This document shows positions 1 through 10,245 of a DNA stretch of 64,000 bases, in pieces; position 1 is the stretch's first letter; each line of letters begins with the position of its first letter. Below the pieces are notes generated by a model. The model was not told the origin of the DNA and searched no databases. It saw only the letters and a program-made list of their open reading frames with translations. The stretch comes from Sialis fuliginosa (taxonomy: Eukaryota > Arthropoda > Insecta > Megaloptera > Sialidae), in assembly GCA_961205875.1 (NCBI GenBank), contig OY540809.1, positions 12,660,267-12,724,266 on the forward strand. The letters are read 5' to 3'. A program made the position numbers and the translations under genes.

Positions 1-113
1 AAAGATTACAAAAATTACTACACCACAAAAGATATAAAATAAAGAATCGTAACAATGTAAATTAGATGCTATGATAATATAAAAATGAATAAATAGATTA
101 CATTAATAATTAG
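1..113 (+). repeat. Fragment of dispersed MITE family A
   Basis: This stretch can be aligned by eye with the middle of the family A copy near 26195-26310: the order 'ctacaccacaaaagatataaaat', 'gctatgataatataa' and 'taataattag' is shared. The left part lies outside the window and the right end is missing, so only a fragment is present. Confidence 0.45.
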
Positions 114-311
114 GACAGGACCATATTAATTTTCTATAAATAAATGTAATTTTTTCTTATAAAAATTATATGATAATGAATATCAAAACATTGACAGTTT
201 TGATATTGATGTACCTAATTAAACTAAAATTTAATCTTAAATAATGAGGTCAGGCACGTATTAGGGAGAATTTATAGTTAATATTTTCGAGTAAATATTG
301 TATGAAAATGA

Positions 312-690
312 ATATTATTTTTATTCATTATACAAAATCGTAAATAACTCGGTTCCTATGCAAGATAGGGGGTTGTTTTTCCCCCTAAAACCTCCTCCTT
401 CGTAGTATTTTTCCCGCGGGATCGATTGAAACTATTTACAACCCTCCATATGTAACAGGGGGTGAAGTATTAATTTTTATTATTATTCTTTATACAAAAT
501 CGTAAATATCTCGGTTCCTATATAAGATAGGGGGTTGTTTTTCTCTCTAAAACCCCCTCCTTCGTAGTATTTTTCCCGCCGGATCGAATGAAACTATTTA
601 CAACCCTCCATATGTAACAAGAGGTGAAGTATTAATTTTTATTTTTATTCTTTATACAAAATCGTAAATATCTCGGTTCCTAGATAGGGG
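312..690 (+). repeat. 162-bp tandem repeat, about 2.3 units (family H)
   Basis: The anchor 'tacaaaatcgtaaata' recurs at about 331, 493 and 655, a period of 162 bp. Each unit contains 'agatagggggttgttttt', a 'ttcgtagtatttttcccg' block and 'acaaccctccatatgtaac'. The third unit breaks off at 'gttgttgaagacc'. Diverged single units occur at 17865-18010 (opposite strand) and 57740-58150. Confidence 0.75.
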
Positions 691-700
691 GTTGTTGAAG

Positions 701-1330
701 ACCTTTTTTTTTCGTTGCTACCTGAATCTACAATTTTACGCTTGTTACTAATGTTAATGACCTTTTTTTTGTTTCTCAATTTTGCCGCTTCCAATTTCAA
801 TTTTGTTAGCTAAGCTTTGCTCCAGAGCAAGTTCTTTATAACGCCGGACATTAATGACTTCAGTAAGCGAAGAACCCATTTGCTTGAATTTACATATTCT
901 TGATAAAACACAATAGCTAAGAAAATAGGTTTTCCGTAAATTCTCAGATGCAAAAATTCTCCGTTTGCTATCTCTCAACAACAACTGAAGCCTCTTATGT
1001 ATTGTGCCAATTAGTGGTATGGGACGAAATACTACAATTCTGAACGAGTCTGTTTATTGGCTGTCACTAGAAGAACCTATTTCATACACGTCGGACACTT
1101 GAATCTATCAATTCATCAACAAAAAAATCTTTTCTCTGCCTTTTTTTATAAACCGTGATTAATCACGTCTGAACACCAAATGGGTTACTATTACTTGTAA
1201 AAAAATATAAATAACTAGAAAATGACACGAACGTTTTTGTAACCTAATAGTAAGTAATACATACATACGAAATAGATCAGAAATAGATAGTGGTGGTTAA
1301 ATAGGATATAAAGTTAATTTGACTAATCGT
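701..1330. other. Non-coding AT-rich stretch
   Basis: No recognisable gene, tandem array or terminal inverted repeat was found here. A 76-codon open frame on the minus strand has no similarity I recognise and looks like chance in AT-rich DNA. Confidence 0.5.
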
Positions 1331-1332
1331 TT

Positions 1333-2047
1333 TTAGGGTTCCGTAGAAAACTAGGAACCCTTATAGTTTCGCTCTGTCCGTCCGTCTGTCTGTCTATACA
1401 TATAAATGTTATACAAATTGAGAAGAAATTTAGTATACGGACGAAGACTAATAAACCAAAAACAGAAATGATAAATTTTTGAAAAAAAAATATTTTTTTT
1501 TGAACTCCGTTTCCATACTGAAAAGTATATTAAAAAAAAATTACTTAAAAAGTGGGGTTTCCTAAAATGTAACAAAAATTTGTATATGACCTATTGATTT
1601 TAACCCTTCAGTTACAATATATTTGCATTCAAAGTCGTTATAAGAGCGTTCCCCCCCCTCTATTTGATAAACTATCGATATAAAAAATCTGAAAAATTTC
1701 GAGAATGTAGCTTTTAATTAGTACTTTCAATGAAAATTATAACGAATACTGTCAACAAAATTTTGGACTTCGCTCCCATAGACTTAAAAGTGTACTCACA
1801 AAAATGTTACATGACCCTTTGATTTTAACCCTTTAGTCACGAATTATTTGCTTTTAAATGTCGTCGAGTTCCCACTCTTCTAATTTCTAAACTATCAATT
1901 CAAAAAATCTGAAAAATTTTCAGAATGTAACTTTTAATTAATATTTTCAATGAAAATTATACCGAATACTGTAGCAAAAATAGTTTATGAAAATTTTTGA
2001 AATAACTCTTTTTTACAAATCGTAATGACTACGAAAACCTTATCTTG
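1333..2047 (-). repeat. Family B interspersed repeat, minus orientation, internally duplicated
   Basis: Read on the minus strand this carries the family B end: 'tttctacggaaccctaaaa', then the GACGGAC-type simple repeat at 1374-1394 ('ctgtccgtccgtctgtctgt' on plus). The body appears twice ('tttaaccctt(c/t)agt...gaaaattataacgaatactgt'). The block 'tacaaatcgtaatgactacg' near 2015 corresponds to the opposite end of plus-strand copies at 3536, 32036 and 48935. Confidence 0.65.
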
Positions 2048-2104
2048 GTACAGCTAAAGATACTAAATAGTAAAAGTTCTGATAGCCCGAAAAGATTTCT
2101 GATT

Positions 2105-2290
2105 GATTTTAGTCCGGGGCTGACTTTGCCCTAGGTATCTGCGAACAAAAATGTCTTCAGATATGATGCGGACATTTTTTCAATTAATTAATTTAATTTA
2201 AAAAAAATAAAATATTTTGGACTTTGGTTTTTTAACGGGGAACTAGGAATCTTGCCTAGGGCTCTACTTTTCCTTAGTCCACCTCTGATT
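2105..2290. mobile_element. Possible short hAT-like element remnant
   Basis: The right end reads 'cctagggctctacttttccttagtccacctctg' on plus. The left end, 'ttagtccggggctgactttgccctagg', is roughly its inverted counterpart. The ends are imperfect and no target duplication is evident, so this is tentative. Confidence 0.25.
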
Positions 2291-3530
2291 GTAGTAGCGA
2301 CACCCATACATATCTGTATTTTCTGATTTTATTTATTTATTTATTATTTATATTTTATTATGTTCAATTTTAATTATAATTGCTAAAAATAATACATAAA
2401 TGAATTTTTGAAAAAGTCGCATCATCGCCGGTTTGGCTAAAAATGGCGAAGCTGTCATATCTCTTACGGGAGTATCTCTAGGTACAGCTTTCTTATTAGA
2501 CTGTCTAAAATTGTGCATAATGAGCAATAATTTAATTCAAATATATCGTTCGTTAATTTGAAGTGTTACTGTATAATTAATTTTTGCTCTTCTGAATCTC
2601 TGAGCATTAAAAATAACGGATGATTAATTAATCATCGTGAGAAACGTATTCTAATTTTTCATTTCGACTGAAGTGAAACTTGGCAAAACTGTACCTAAAT
2701 ATTAAGATATGTTTGTAGCGATCGCGTATATTATGAAAATTATATATAAAATAGTTAGCTGTGCGAGTGAAAATTTATTATTATAAATGTATAGGGAGAG
2801 TATGCCATATACACAATCACATAAGAAATATGAAACAACTACCTAAGCCTTTTAATTTTTTCAAAGACTATTTTGTTCGGTTTTTGTATCATAGACGAAA
2901 AACACGCCTGACTTTTTTTGACGAGCAGCCATATTTAACAAATTTAAATTGTTACATCTTAATTGACCATTCGTGACAGATTATGTTAATTTAGAGTTTT
3001 TAGGCAACAGAAAAACGGCTATTTAACGGAAAACTTTCCGTTAACTTTTAGCGTTTGTGCAATTGCATCCAATATAAATCTATAAATAAGTATTTGTGCA
3101 ACACTAGGTGCTATTAAAATTTATAAGCAAAGCACAATTTGTATGGATAATTGATAGAGAGAAATTGAAATTCAAGATTGGTATAAATATGTTCAGACAA
3201 TAAAAGAAGGAGATGAAATTTTTCAAGCGATAGATTGATTCTGTACATTATTGATTTAAACATTTTTTGTAGCGGAATAAAAACTTGTGAAATGAAGTAT
3301 GAAGTAGAATAAAGCTGAAGGTATAATTATACAAAAGGAAAACGTAAGTTTTATTTTTCTAGCTTGATAGAATTTCTTTTTGAAGAAGATTATTCAATAC
3401 ATTTTATCGTTTCAATCAAATTTTATTTTTATAACTTCTAACGATAAATATTTTGTTTCAGATGGGGCAGAAAAAACATATGTCAACAGCTCTTGGACAG
3501 TACATTACTATATTTCGAAAGGTTGTACTA
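2291..3530. other. Non-coding AT-rich stretch
   Basis: There is no gene or clear repeat structure. A 71-codon plus-strand frame at 2761-2976 begins with GTG and has no recognisable domain. I see only diffuse AT-rich sequence. Confidence 0.45.
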
Positions 3531-3535
3531 TATTT

Positions 3536-4035
3536 TAATAAATGGTCAAGTGCGTATTGGGCACGTACATGATAAGGTTCCGCAGTCATTACGATTTATA
3601 AACAAGAGTTACTTTTAATTTTTTTATAAACTATTCTAGCTAGTGTTCGTTATAATTTTAATTGAAAGTACTAACTAAAAACTACATTCTGGATTTTTTT
3701 TAGATTTTTTGCATCGATACATAGTTTAGAAAAAAGAAACTCTATTAATCTCACTTTGTCGTCTGTCCGTCCGTCCTTTTCAGTCAAAGCAAAATATCTC
3801 GTAAACTATATAAGCTAGAAACTTGAAATTTTTACTGAACATGCAAAATTATGCCCTCTAGTAAAATATGTACAAATTTTTTGAAGAGGCTAAAGCAAGA
3901 CAAAAAAGTGTTTTTATACCAAGGTATACGGCACGTTAAAATATATAACCAAACCACTGGAATTTTACCCTATCTCATATTTTTTTCTAAATCACAAATG
4001 GCGCCTGAAAAGGGCTTTAAATCAAATAAAAAAAA
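3536..4035 (+). repeat. Family B interspersed repeat, plus orientation, 3' part degraded
   Basis: The copy starts with 'ggtcaagtgcgtattgggcacg', then 'gataaggttccgcagtcattacg'. The body 'gttcgttataattttaattgaaagtac' is shared with the copies at 32036 and 48935. The GACGGAC-like block (3762-3776 on plus) lies in the middle and the usual 'ggaaccctaaaa' end is absent. Confidence 0.6.
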
Positions 4036-4094
4036 TGTATGATTTAAACGCGAATAAACGCAGCCGCAGCAATTATTTCGCTCTGGTCTGTGGG

Positions 4095-4300
4095 AGACTT
4101 AACTACTGAACGGATTTTATTCCGGTTTTTACTAATGGATAGTGTTTTACGCATAATTTGTGGATATTTTGTGTAAATTTCATGATGTCGGAAAAAACAA
4201 ACATCGAGGTATCTTTGCGTGCGCTGCGGAAATAGATATGTAAAAACAATGTTTAATAGGTTTTTTGCAGATTAAATTTATATCCCCGGATAACACTGAC
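4095..4300 (+). repeat. Family E interspersed repeat
   Basis: It shares 'taactactgaacggattttattccggttttactaatggatag', 'tttgtggatattttgtg' and 'aatttatatccccgga' with the copy at 32905-33130 and, inverted, with 56240-56450. Shorter pieces lie at 15370-15425 and 17518-17600. It is an interspersed element with no coding capacity. Confidence 0.55.
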
Positions 4301-4370
4301 TCCAACACGATAGTTTGTTATAAAAATTAAGTAAAAAAAACGAGTAGTTACTAAAATACACAGGTATATA

Positions 4371-4913
4371 CAGGGACATGAATCTGAACCCGAACCGTAA
4401 ACTCGATATAACCCATATTTTTCATTAACCTGAACCCGAACCGAACCGCTATATTTCAAAGTCACGAACCTGAACCCGAATCCGAACCTTTTCATGGATA
4501 ACCGGTAACCATGTATTTTTAAAAGGTTAAATTATTTTTAATATTTTTCTCCAATAATTTTTAAATGGGATTATAAAATGTACTAATACAGGAAATCTGT
4601 TTGATTTTTATGATATGATGAGACTTATCAAGTCAACTATTAAAATTGACATATTTTTTACTTTCTTTTTTAATTTTATAACTGATTTAAGATGTAATTT
4701 AATATTTTGCCCTTTTTTTAAGCAATATTTTAATGACTATTAATTTTTTTTTCTTCAGAAAATATTTTATTTGTTAATTATAATTTTTTTCGAACAAAAT
4801 AATTTTCTTTCAATTACAAACTTGAACCCGAACCCAAACCTGAACCGAAATTTATATTTGAACCTGAACCGAACCGAACCCAAACCATAAATAAATTCGG
4901 GTTCAAGTCCCTG
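4371..4913. mobile_element. hAT-like non-autonomous element with GAACCC-rich ends
   Basis: The left end is 'cagggacatgaatctgaacc' and the right end is 'gggttcaagtccctg', which inverts to 'cagggacttgaaccc'. Both ends hold arrays of AACCCGAACC-like hexamers (4387-4485 and 4820-4890). The flanks 'ggtatata' and 'ggtaggta' agree at six of eight positions, consistent with a decayed 8-bp hAT duplication. No transposase is present. Confidence 0.5.
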
Positions 4914-5249
4914 GGTAGGTATATATATATATAAATTATGGTTAGGTAACTAAAATATTTATTTAAATTAAAACAAACCTTCATGAAGAGACAAAACTTT
5001 ACTGAATGGTAATACTTTATTAATAATAAAAATATATATTAATCTACTACCCATATACTGACTTTTATTATAGAATAAATTTTATTTTTAAACAAAACAA
5101 AACCAATAAAAGGAAGAAATATATGCAAATTCAGAATTTATGTAACAATGATTTTCAGAAATGATGCTATTATACGTTTATACAATAACTCATGTCTTTT
5201 ACAGCTTTTATTTATTGTGTGATAAAATAACCCATATTTCTACATAACA

Positions 5250-5253
5250 TATA
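5250..5253. other. Target-site duplication (TATA), left copy
   Basis: TATA immediately precedes the 5' LTR, and the same four bases follow the 3' LTR at 10116-10119. A 4-bp duplication is the usual signature of Ty3/gypsy-type integration. Confidence 0.75.
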
Positions 5254-5315
5254 TGTAGGATTAATAGAGTGCGTTGTCGTATTAATAAGAATAACATTGG
5301 AATAACGTTTTTTCA

Positions 5316-5323
5316 TATATAAA
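5316..5323 (+). promoter_or_regulatory. Candidate LTR promoter TATA box
   Basis: TATATAAA lies 62 bases inside the 5' LTR. A second candidate, TATATAAAG, lies at 5418-5426. Either could position Pol II for the genomic RNA; the sequence alone does not decide between them. Confidence 0.45.
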
Positions 5324-5546
5324 CGAAATACGAGTGACGTGTGTGAATAGAATTAAAACGTGTATGACGAAGTTGAATTATACGAATGTTAACGAAGAAA
5401 AGAACGAAGAAATAAAGTATATAAAGTGAAAAGCGAAGAAACGAAAATACGAATATTGTTTATGAAGAAATACAAATTGAACGATATTAGGAAATATAGT
5501 GTAATTAATGTGTTGCAATTGTGATTAATATTATAATATTGAGTTA

Positions 5547-5552
5547 AATAAA
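5547..5552 (+). terminator. LTR polyadenylation signal
   Basis: AATAAA lies 24 bases before the LTR end. The copy in the 3' LTR (10086-10091) would direct cleavage of the element's transcript. Confidence 0.5.
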
Positions 5553-5579
5553 TAATACATATTCTACAAACCTACATTT

Positions 5580-5597
5580 TGGGGGCTCAACCGGGAT
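5580..5597 (+). other. Primer-binding site, tRNA-Pro-like
   Basis: TGGGGGCTCAACCGGGAT follows the 5' LTR after the spacer TTT. It matches the tRNA-Pro primer site known from gammaretroviruses (TGGGGGCTCGTCCGGGAT) at 16 of 18 positions. The 5' TGG pairs with the CCA end of the tRNA. Assignment to tRNA-Pro is from established knowledge of that site; the two differences leave some doubt. Confidence 0.7.
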
Positions 5598-5705
5598 GAA
5601 CGCCGAAAAACAATAGTGTGCGTAAAGGACTAAGTGTAAAATTGAACGTGTAAAAGTGAGTACGAGATAATTTTGAATAGCAACACATTTGTTTCAATAA
5701 TAACA

Positions 5706-8700
5706 ATGACTGAAAACGATTCGTCAAGTTCAGATTTGCGTGGGTTTGCAGAATCAGAAAACGATTTAGCGAATAAAATCAAAGATTTAGAAATCGCTAT
5801 GTTAAAACAACAAGTAGAAAATTTAAGATTAAGTGCTCAAATGGAAAAACAAGAAACACGAAAATCAAAAATGAACGTTAGAGACGTTGAGGAAAGTTTA
5901 CCTCATTTCACTGGTGTTAATACATATCCAGTGGAAAAATGGTTAAACGAGATGGATGAATACGGGAAATTATTTGAGTGGTCTTCATTAGAAAAGTTAG
6001 TTTGTGCCAGAAGGTTGTTGAAGGATTTGGCTAAGCTATGGATTGAGTCCAGACCAATTATAAAAACATGGGAACAATTTTATCGAGAGCTGGCTCAAGA
6101 ATTTGGAAAAAAAATATCGAGTGTGAAAATACATCAAGAGTTAACAAAAAGAAGGAAGAGAAGTACCGAATCATTACAAGAATACATTTTAATTATGAAA
6201 GCGCTGGGTCAACAAGGAAATGTAGATGAAGAATCTGTCATCCAATATATAGTTTCGGGTATTCCAGACATCGAAATAAATAAAATTATGTTATATGAAG
6301 CAAAAACGTATGGACAGTTGTCAAATAAAATTGAAATTTACGAACGATTGAAGAATACAATGGGTCAAGCTGCAAGTTATAAACAAAACAAATTTAACAA
6401 TCAGAATGTAATAGTGAAACCGACTGATGTTAAAAATATTCAGTTTCCGAAAATAATTAGGTGTTATATTTGTGGGGAGAAAAACCATAAAGCGGATCAG
6501 TGTAAACTGAAAGGACAGGGTATAAAATGTTTTAATTGCAATGAAGTGGGAGACCATATTAGTGCGAAATGTCCGCGTAGAACACAATACACGCCAAGTC
6601 CCAACGTTTCCATTATTAAGTATGAAAACAAATTTCACAAGATGTTAAAAAGTATTAAAATTGATGGGATGTTAATCGAATGCTTAGTTGACACCGGAAG
6701 TAGTGTAAATTTAATTCATACCACAGCATATTTTAAATTAGCTGCTCCGAAAGTGATAAGTGAAACGATAAAACTAACAGGATTGGGAAATAAAGAAGTG
6801 CGGACATATGGTAAATTTGAAACAATATTAGACATTGACGGTGAACTTTTTAAAACAACGATACATGTAGTGCCTGATAACGTATTACCAGTAGAATGTG
6901 TAATTGGAAATGAACTATTACGTAACTGTAAACTCATTGTGACGCCTGATGAAATCAAGATTTGCAAAATAGAAGAACCAAACTTCATAATGTCCATCCA
7001 GAGTGATCAAGATGAAAATTATGATAAAAACGAACATGAGTTGAATTTAAATCATTTGACAGTAGAAACAGCAACAGAAGTTCGAAACTTAGTGACAAGT
7101 TATAAGACACTTAATAACAAAAAATCACTAGTACAAAATAAAATTATATTAAAAGACGAAACACCAGTATATTCAAAACCAAGACGAATATCAAGTGTGG
7201 AAAACGAAGAAGTTGAGAAACAAATTAAGGAATGGCTCAAGAAAGGTTATATTCAAACAAGTACATCTGAATTTTGCAGTCCATTAGTATTAGTGAAGAA
7301 GAAAGATGGAGCTACGCGTATTTGTTGTGATTATCGACGTATTAACAAACAATGTATTCCTAGTCGATATCCGTTACCATTAATTGAAGATCAAATTGAT
7401 AAATTACAAGCAGCAAAAGTTTTTTCTGTGTTAGATTTAAAAAATGGATATTTTCATGTACCTATGGAAGAAAATAGTAGAAAATACACTTCTTTCATTA
7501 CCAATCGAGCTCAATATGAATTTTTAGTGACTCCGTTTGGATTATGTAACAACCCGGCAGTATTTGCAATGTATATTAACGATGTATTTCGTGAACAAAT
7601 AACGTCAGGTATTATGTTAAATTATTTTGATGATTTAGCGATACCAGCAAATGACATAGATGAAGCATTACATAGATTGAAAATGGTACTATCAAACGCA
7701 GCGGAATATGGTTTGAGTTTCAACTGGAAAAAATGTAAACTTTTAGTGGAAAATATTGAATATTTGGGTCATGAAATCGAAAATGGAATTATTCGTCCAA
7801 CAGAACATAAAGTGAATGCCGTTAGAAAGTTTCCGAAACCAAACAATGTTAAAAGTGTGCAGAGTTTTATAGGACTTTGTAGTTATTTTAGAAAATATAT
7901 TCATAATTTTGCTATGATTGCAAGACCGTTAACGAATTTATTAAGAAAAGACAATATGTTTAAATGGGAAATTCCAGAACAACAATCATTTGATGTATTG
8001 AAAGAAAAATTATGTGAACGACCAATTTTAAAGATATATCAACAAAATGCATATACCGAATTACATTGTGATGCAAGTAAATTGGCTTATGCATCAATCT
8101 TAATGCAACGAGATAGTGAAGATGATAAACTACACCCAGTTTATTATTTTAGTAGAAAGACTTCACCAGCCGAGGAGAAATATCATAGTTATGATTTAGA
8201 AGTATTGGCGATAATCAAAAGTTTGAAGAAATTTCGTGTTTATTTAATAGGAGTCAAATTTAAAATAATAACTGACTGTTCAGCATTTAGTTATACGGTG
8301 AATAAAAAAGATTTAAATGCTCGAGTTGCCAGATGGGTTTTAGATTTACAAGAGTTCGATTATCAGATAGAACATCGAGCTGGGACGAAGATGAAACACG
8401 TGGATGCTTTATCGAGGAATCCGATTTTAGTTATTACAATTGATGATACGCTGTTACATCGTTTCAGAAAAGCACAACAAGAAGACGTGGCATTAAAACC
8501 AATAATTGTTTTATTAAAAAATAATAGAGAAAGTTATGAAAATTATTTGTTGAAAAACGACGTGTTATTTAAAGTAGTTCATGGACAAGAATTGTTAGTC
8601 GTGCCTACACCTATGCAGTACGAAATTATCAAAGAAATGCACAACAATGGACATTTTAGTATAACAAAAACGGCTGAGTTAATAAATCGTGATTTTTTTA

Positions 8701-9713
8701 TACATAAACTGTCCGACAAAATAAGTAAAGTGATAAATAACTGTGTACCATGCATTTTGGCAAATCCGAAACGAGGTAAACCAGAATGTTTGTTGAACCC
8801 GATTGACAAAGGTGATACTCCATTAATAACATATCACGTGGATCATTTAGGACCGTTAGTATCAACGCGGAAAAGCTACAATTACATTTTCGCAGTAATC
8901 GATGGATTTACAAAGTTCGCGTGGTTATATCCAACGAAAACAACGAACTCAGCAGAAGTTATCTCAAAGTTGTCGTTGCAACAAGTTACTTTTGGAAATC
9001 CAACACGAATAATTTCAGATAAAGGGACAGCCTTTACGTCGAATGTATTTAAGGAATATTGTGTGAGTGAAAATATTGAACACTGTACGACAACCACGGG
9101 AGTGCCTAGAGCAAATGGTCAAATCGAAAATTTAAATAAAACTATAATTTCGGTGCTGACCAAACTTTCAGTAGATGCACCCGATGAATGGTATAAACAT
9201 GTAAATAAAGTGCAACAGTGTTTAAATAATACAATGCAGAGAAGTATCAAGAGATCACCATTTGAACTATTAATAGGTACCAAAATGAAAACGAACGATT
9301 GTCGAAAAATACGCGAGTTGATAAATGAAGAAATAATGAATACGTATGACGAAACTAGAGAACAACTACGTGCGGAGTCCAAGATACAAATAGGGAAAGT
9401 GCAAGAAGAAAATAGAAATACTTATAATAAAAATAGGCGAGAACCAATTAAATACGAATTGGGGTCGCTAGTAGCTATCAAGAGAACACAATTCGGGAGT
9501 GGATTGAAGTTATTCCCAAAGTATTTAGGCCCGTATCGAATTATTAACATAAAAAGAAATGATCGTTATGACGTGGAAAAAGTAGATGTGCATATAAGTG
9601 GCCCGTTTCGCACATCAACTGCTGCCGATCACATGAAACCATGGGCTAATATTATTGCAGATAATATAAGTGACGATGACAATAAGGAAGATTCATCGGA
9701 AGATGAAATATAA
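5706..9713 (+). CDS. Gag-Pol polyprotein of Ty3/gypsy-type retrotransposon
   Basis: One uninterrupted frame of 1335 residues from the first ATG (5706); the open frame extends 11 codons upstream without an ATG. Gag occupies roughly residues 1-250, followed by two zinc knuckles: C253-C256-H261-C266 (CX2CX4HX4C) and C275-C278-H284-C289 (CX2CX5HX4C, one residue longer than usual). Protease has DTG at 329-331. Reverse transcriptase carries D577 in the LDL motif and YFDD at 640-643. RNase H has D789, E832 and D857. Integrase has the zinc pair H979/H983 with C1013/C1016, then D1046, D1105 and E1141, a D,D35E catalytic triad. The C terminus is acidic. Gag and Pol are fused without a frameshift or stop, so protein ratios cannot depend on recoding at a gag/pol boundary. 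All core motifs are present, so the protein is probably functional. Confidence 0.95.
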   Translation: MTENDSSSSDLRGFAESENDLANKIKDLEIAMLKQQVENLRLSAQMEKQETRKSKMNVRDVEESLPHFTGVNTYPVEKWLNEMDEYGKLFEWSSLEKLVCARRLLKDLAKLWIESRPIIKTWEQFYRELAQEFGKKISSVKIHQELTKRRKRSTESLQEYILIMKALGQQGNVDEESVIQYIVSGIPDIEINKIMLYEAKTYGQLSNKIEIYERLKNTMGQAASYKQNKFNNQNVIVKPTDVKNIQFPKIIRCYICGEKNHKADQCKLKGQGIKCFNCNEVGDHISAKCPRRTQYTPSPNVSIIKYENKFHKMLKSIKIDGMLIECLVDTGSSVNLIHTTAYFKLAAPKVISETIKLTGLGNKEVRTYGKFETILDIDGELFKTTIHVVPDNVLPVECVIGNELLRNCKLIVTPDEIKICKIEEPNFIMSIQSDQDENYDKNEHELNLNHLTVETATEVRNLVTSYKTLNNKKSLVQNKIILKDETPVYSKPRRISSVENEEVEKQIKEWLKKGYIQTSTSEFCSPLVLVKKKDGATRICCDYRRINKQCIPSRYPLPLIEDQIDKLQAAKVFSVLDLKNGYFHVPMEENSRKYTSFITNRAQYEFLVTPFGLCNNPAVFAMYINDVFREQITSGIMLNYFDDLAIPANDIDEALHRLKMVLSNAAEYGLSFNWKKCKLLVENIEYLGHEIENGIIRPTEHKVNAVRKFPKPNNVKSVQSFIGLCSYFRKYIHNFAMIARPLTNLLRKDNMFKWEIPEQQSFDVLKEKLCERPILKIYQQNAYTELHCDASKLAYASILMQRDSEDDKLHPVYYFSRKTSPAEEKYHSYDLEVLAIIKSLKKFRVYLIGVKFKIITDCSAFSYTVNKKDLNARVARWVLDLQEFDYQIEHRAGTKMKHVDALSRNPILVITIDDTLLHRFRKAQQEDVALKPIIVLLKNNRESYENYLLKNDVLFKVVHGQELLVVPTPMQYEIIKEMHNNGHFSITKTAELINRDFFIHKLSDKISKVINNCVPCILANPKRGKPECLLNPIDKGDTPLITYHVDHLGPLVSTRKSYNYIFAVIDGFTKFAWLYPTKTTNSAEVISKLSLQQVTFGNPTRIISDKGTAFTSNVFKEYCVSENIEHCTTTTGVPRANGQIENLNKTIISVLTKLSVDAPDEWYKHVNKVQQCLNNTMQRSIKRSPFELLIGTKMKTNDCRKIRELINEEIMNTYDETREQLRAESKIQIGKVQEENRNTYNKNRREPIKYELGSLVAIKRTQFGSGLKLFPKYLGPYRIINIKRNDRYDVEKVDVHISGPFRTSTAADHMKPWANIIADNISDDDNKEDSSEDEI

Positions 9714-9779
9714 CATATTTTAGTTTTAGTAAATACGAGTTAAATATTTTGTTTAAAATTTGGAGTCCAAATTTATGTC

Positions 9780-9792
9780 AGAAGGGCCGAGT
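9780..9792 (+). other. Candidate polypurine tract
   Basis: AGAAGGGCCGAGT sits directly before the 3' LTR, where plus-strand DNA synthesis is primed. The purine run is short (AGAAGGG) and interrupted by CC, so the exact boundary is uncertain. Confidence 0.5.
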
Positions 9793-10115
9793 TGTAGGAT
9801 TAATAGAGTGCGTTGTCGTATTAATAAGAATAACATTGGAATAACGTTTTTTCATATATAAACGAAATACGAGTGACGTGTGTGAATAGAATTAAAACGT
9901 GTATGACGAAGTTGAATTATACGAATGTTAACGAAGAAAAGAACGAAGAAATAAAGTATATAAAGTGAAAAGCGAAGAAACGAAAATACGAATATTGTTT
10001 ATGAAGAAATACAAATTGAACGATATTAGGAAATATAGTGTAATTAATGTGTTGCAATTGTGATTAATATTATAATATTGAGTTAAATAAATAATACATA
10101 TTCTACAAACCTACA
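9793..10115 (+). repeat. 3' long terminal repeat
   Basis: The direct copy of the 5' LTR has the same length and no differences by eye. It is followed by the TATA target duplication at 10116-10119. Confidence 0.95.
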
Positions 10116-10245
10116 TATATATGTACATGAAGCATTAGAAACAATATTAACCTTTGTTTCATTGCAACTTCTATTTAGATTATTTCGAACAATATAAGAA
10201 ACTTTTTTTTTTATTAATGTGAAACTTTGTTATAACGCTCTTGAG

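Larger units (their letters stand above)
5254..5576 (+). repeat. 5' long terminal repeat
   Basis: This 323-bp LTR begins TGTAGGATTAATAGAG and ends AAACCTACA. It repeats without any mismatch I could find at 9793-10115, at a constant offset of 4539. It contains TATA-like boxes and an AATAAA signal near its 3' edge. Confidence 0.95.
5254..10115 (+). mobile_element. Complete Ty3/gypsy-type LTR retrotransposon
   Basis: The element is 4862 bp, bounded by 323-bp TG...CA direct LTRs (5254-5576 and 9793-10115) and flanked by TATA duplications. Its internal region has a primer-binding site at 5580-5597, one long gag-pol frame at 5706-9713 and a short purine-rich tract before the 3' LTR. The domain order protease, RT, RNase H, integrase places it in Ty3/gypsy rather than Ty1/copia. 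There is no envelope frame. The LTRs look identical base for base, which points to recent insertion. It lies 3' of the last exon found of the minus-strand gene and in opposite orientation. Confidence 0.96.

Noticed and set aside
4371..4490. AACCCG-like arrays as an interstitial telomere
   Set aside because: The hexamers do not fit the insect TTAGG/CCTAA telomere unit and they lie within inverted-repeat ends of an element.
4899..4915. 'gggttcaagtccc' resembles a tRNA B box
   Set aside because: There is no A box or cloverleaf upstream; the sequence is part of the GAACCC-rich terminus of the hAT-like element.
5254..10115. Endogenous retrovirus with envelope
   Set aside because: The single frame ends 79 bases before the 3' LTR and no envelope-like frame exists.
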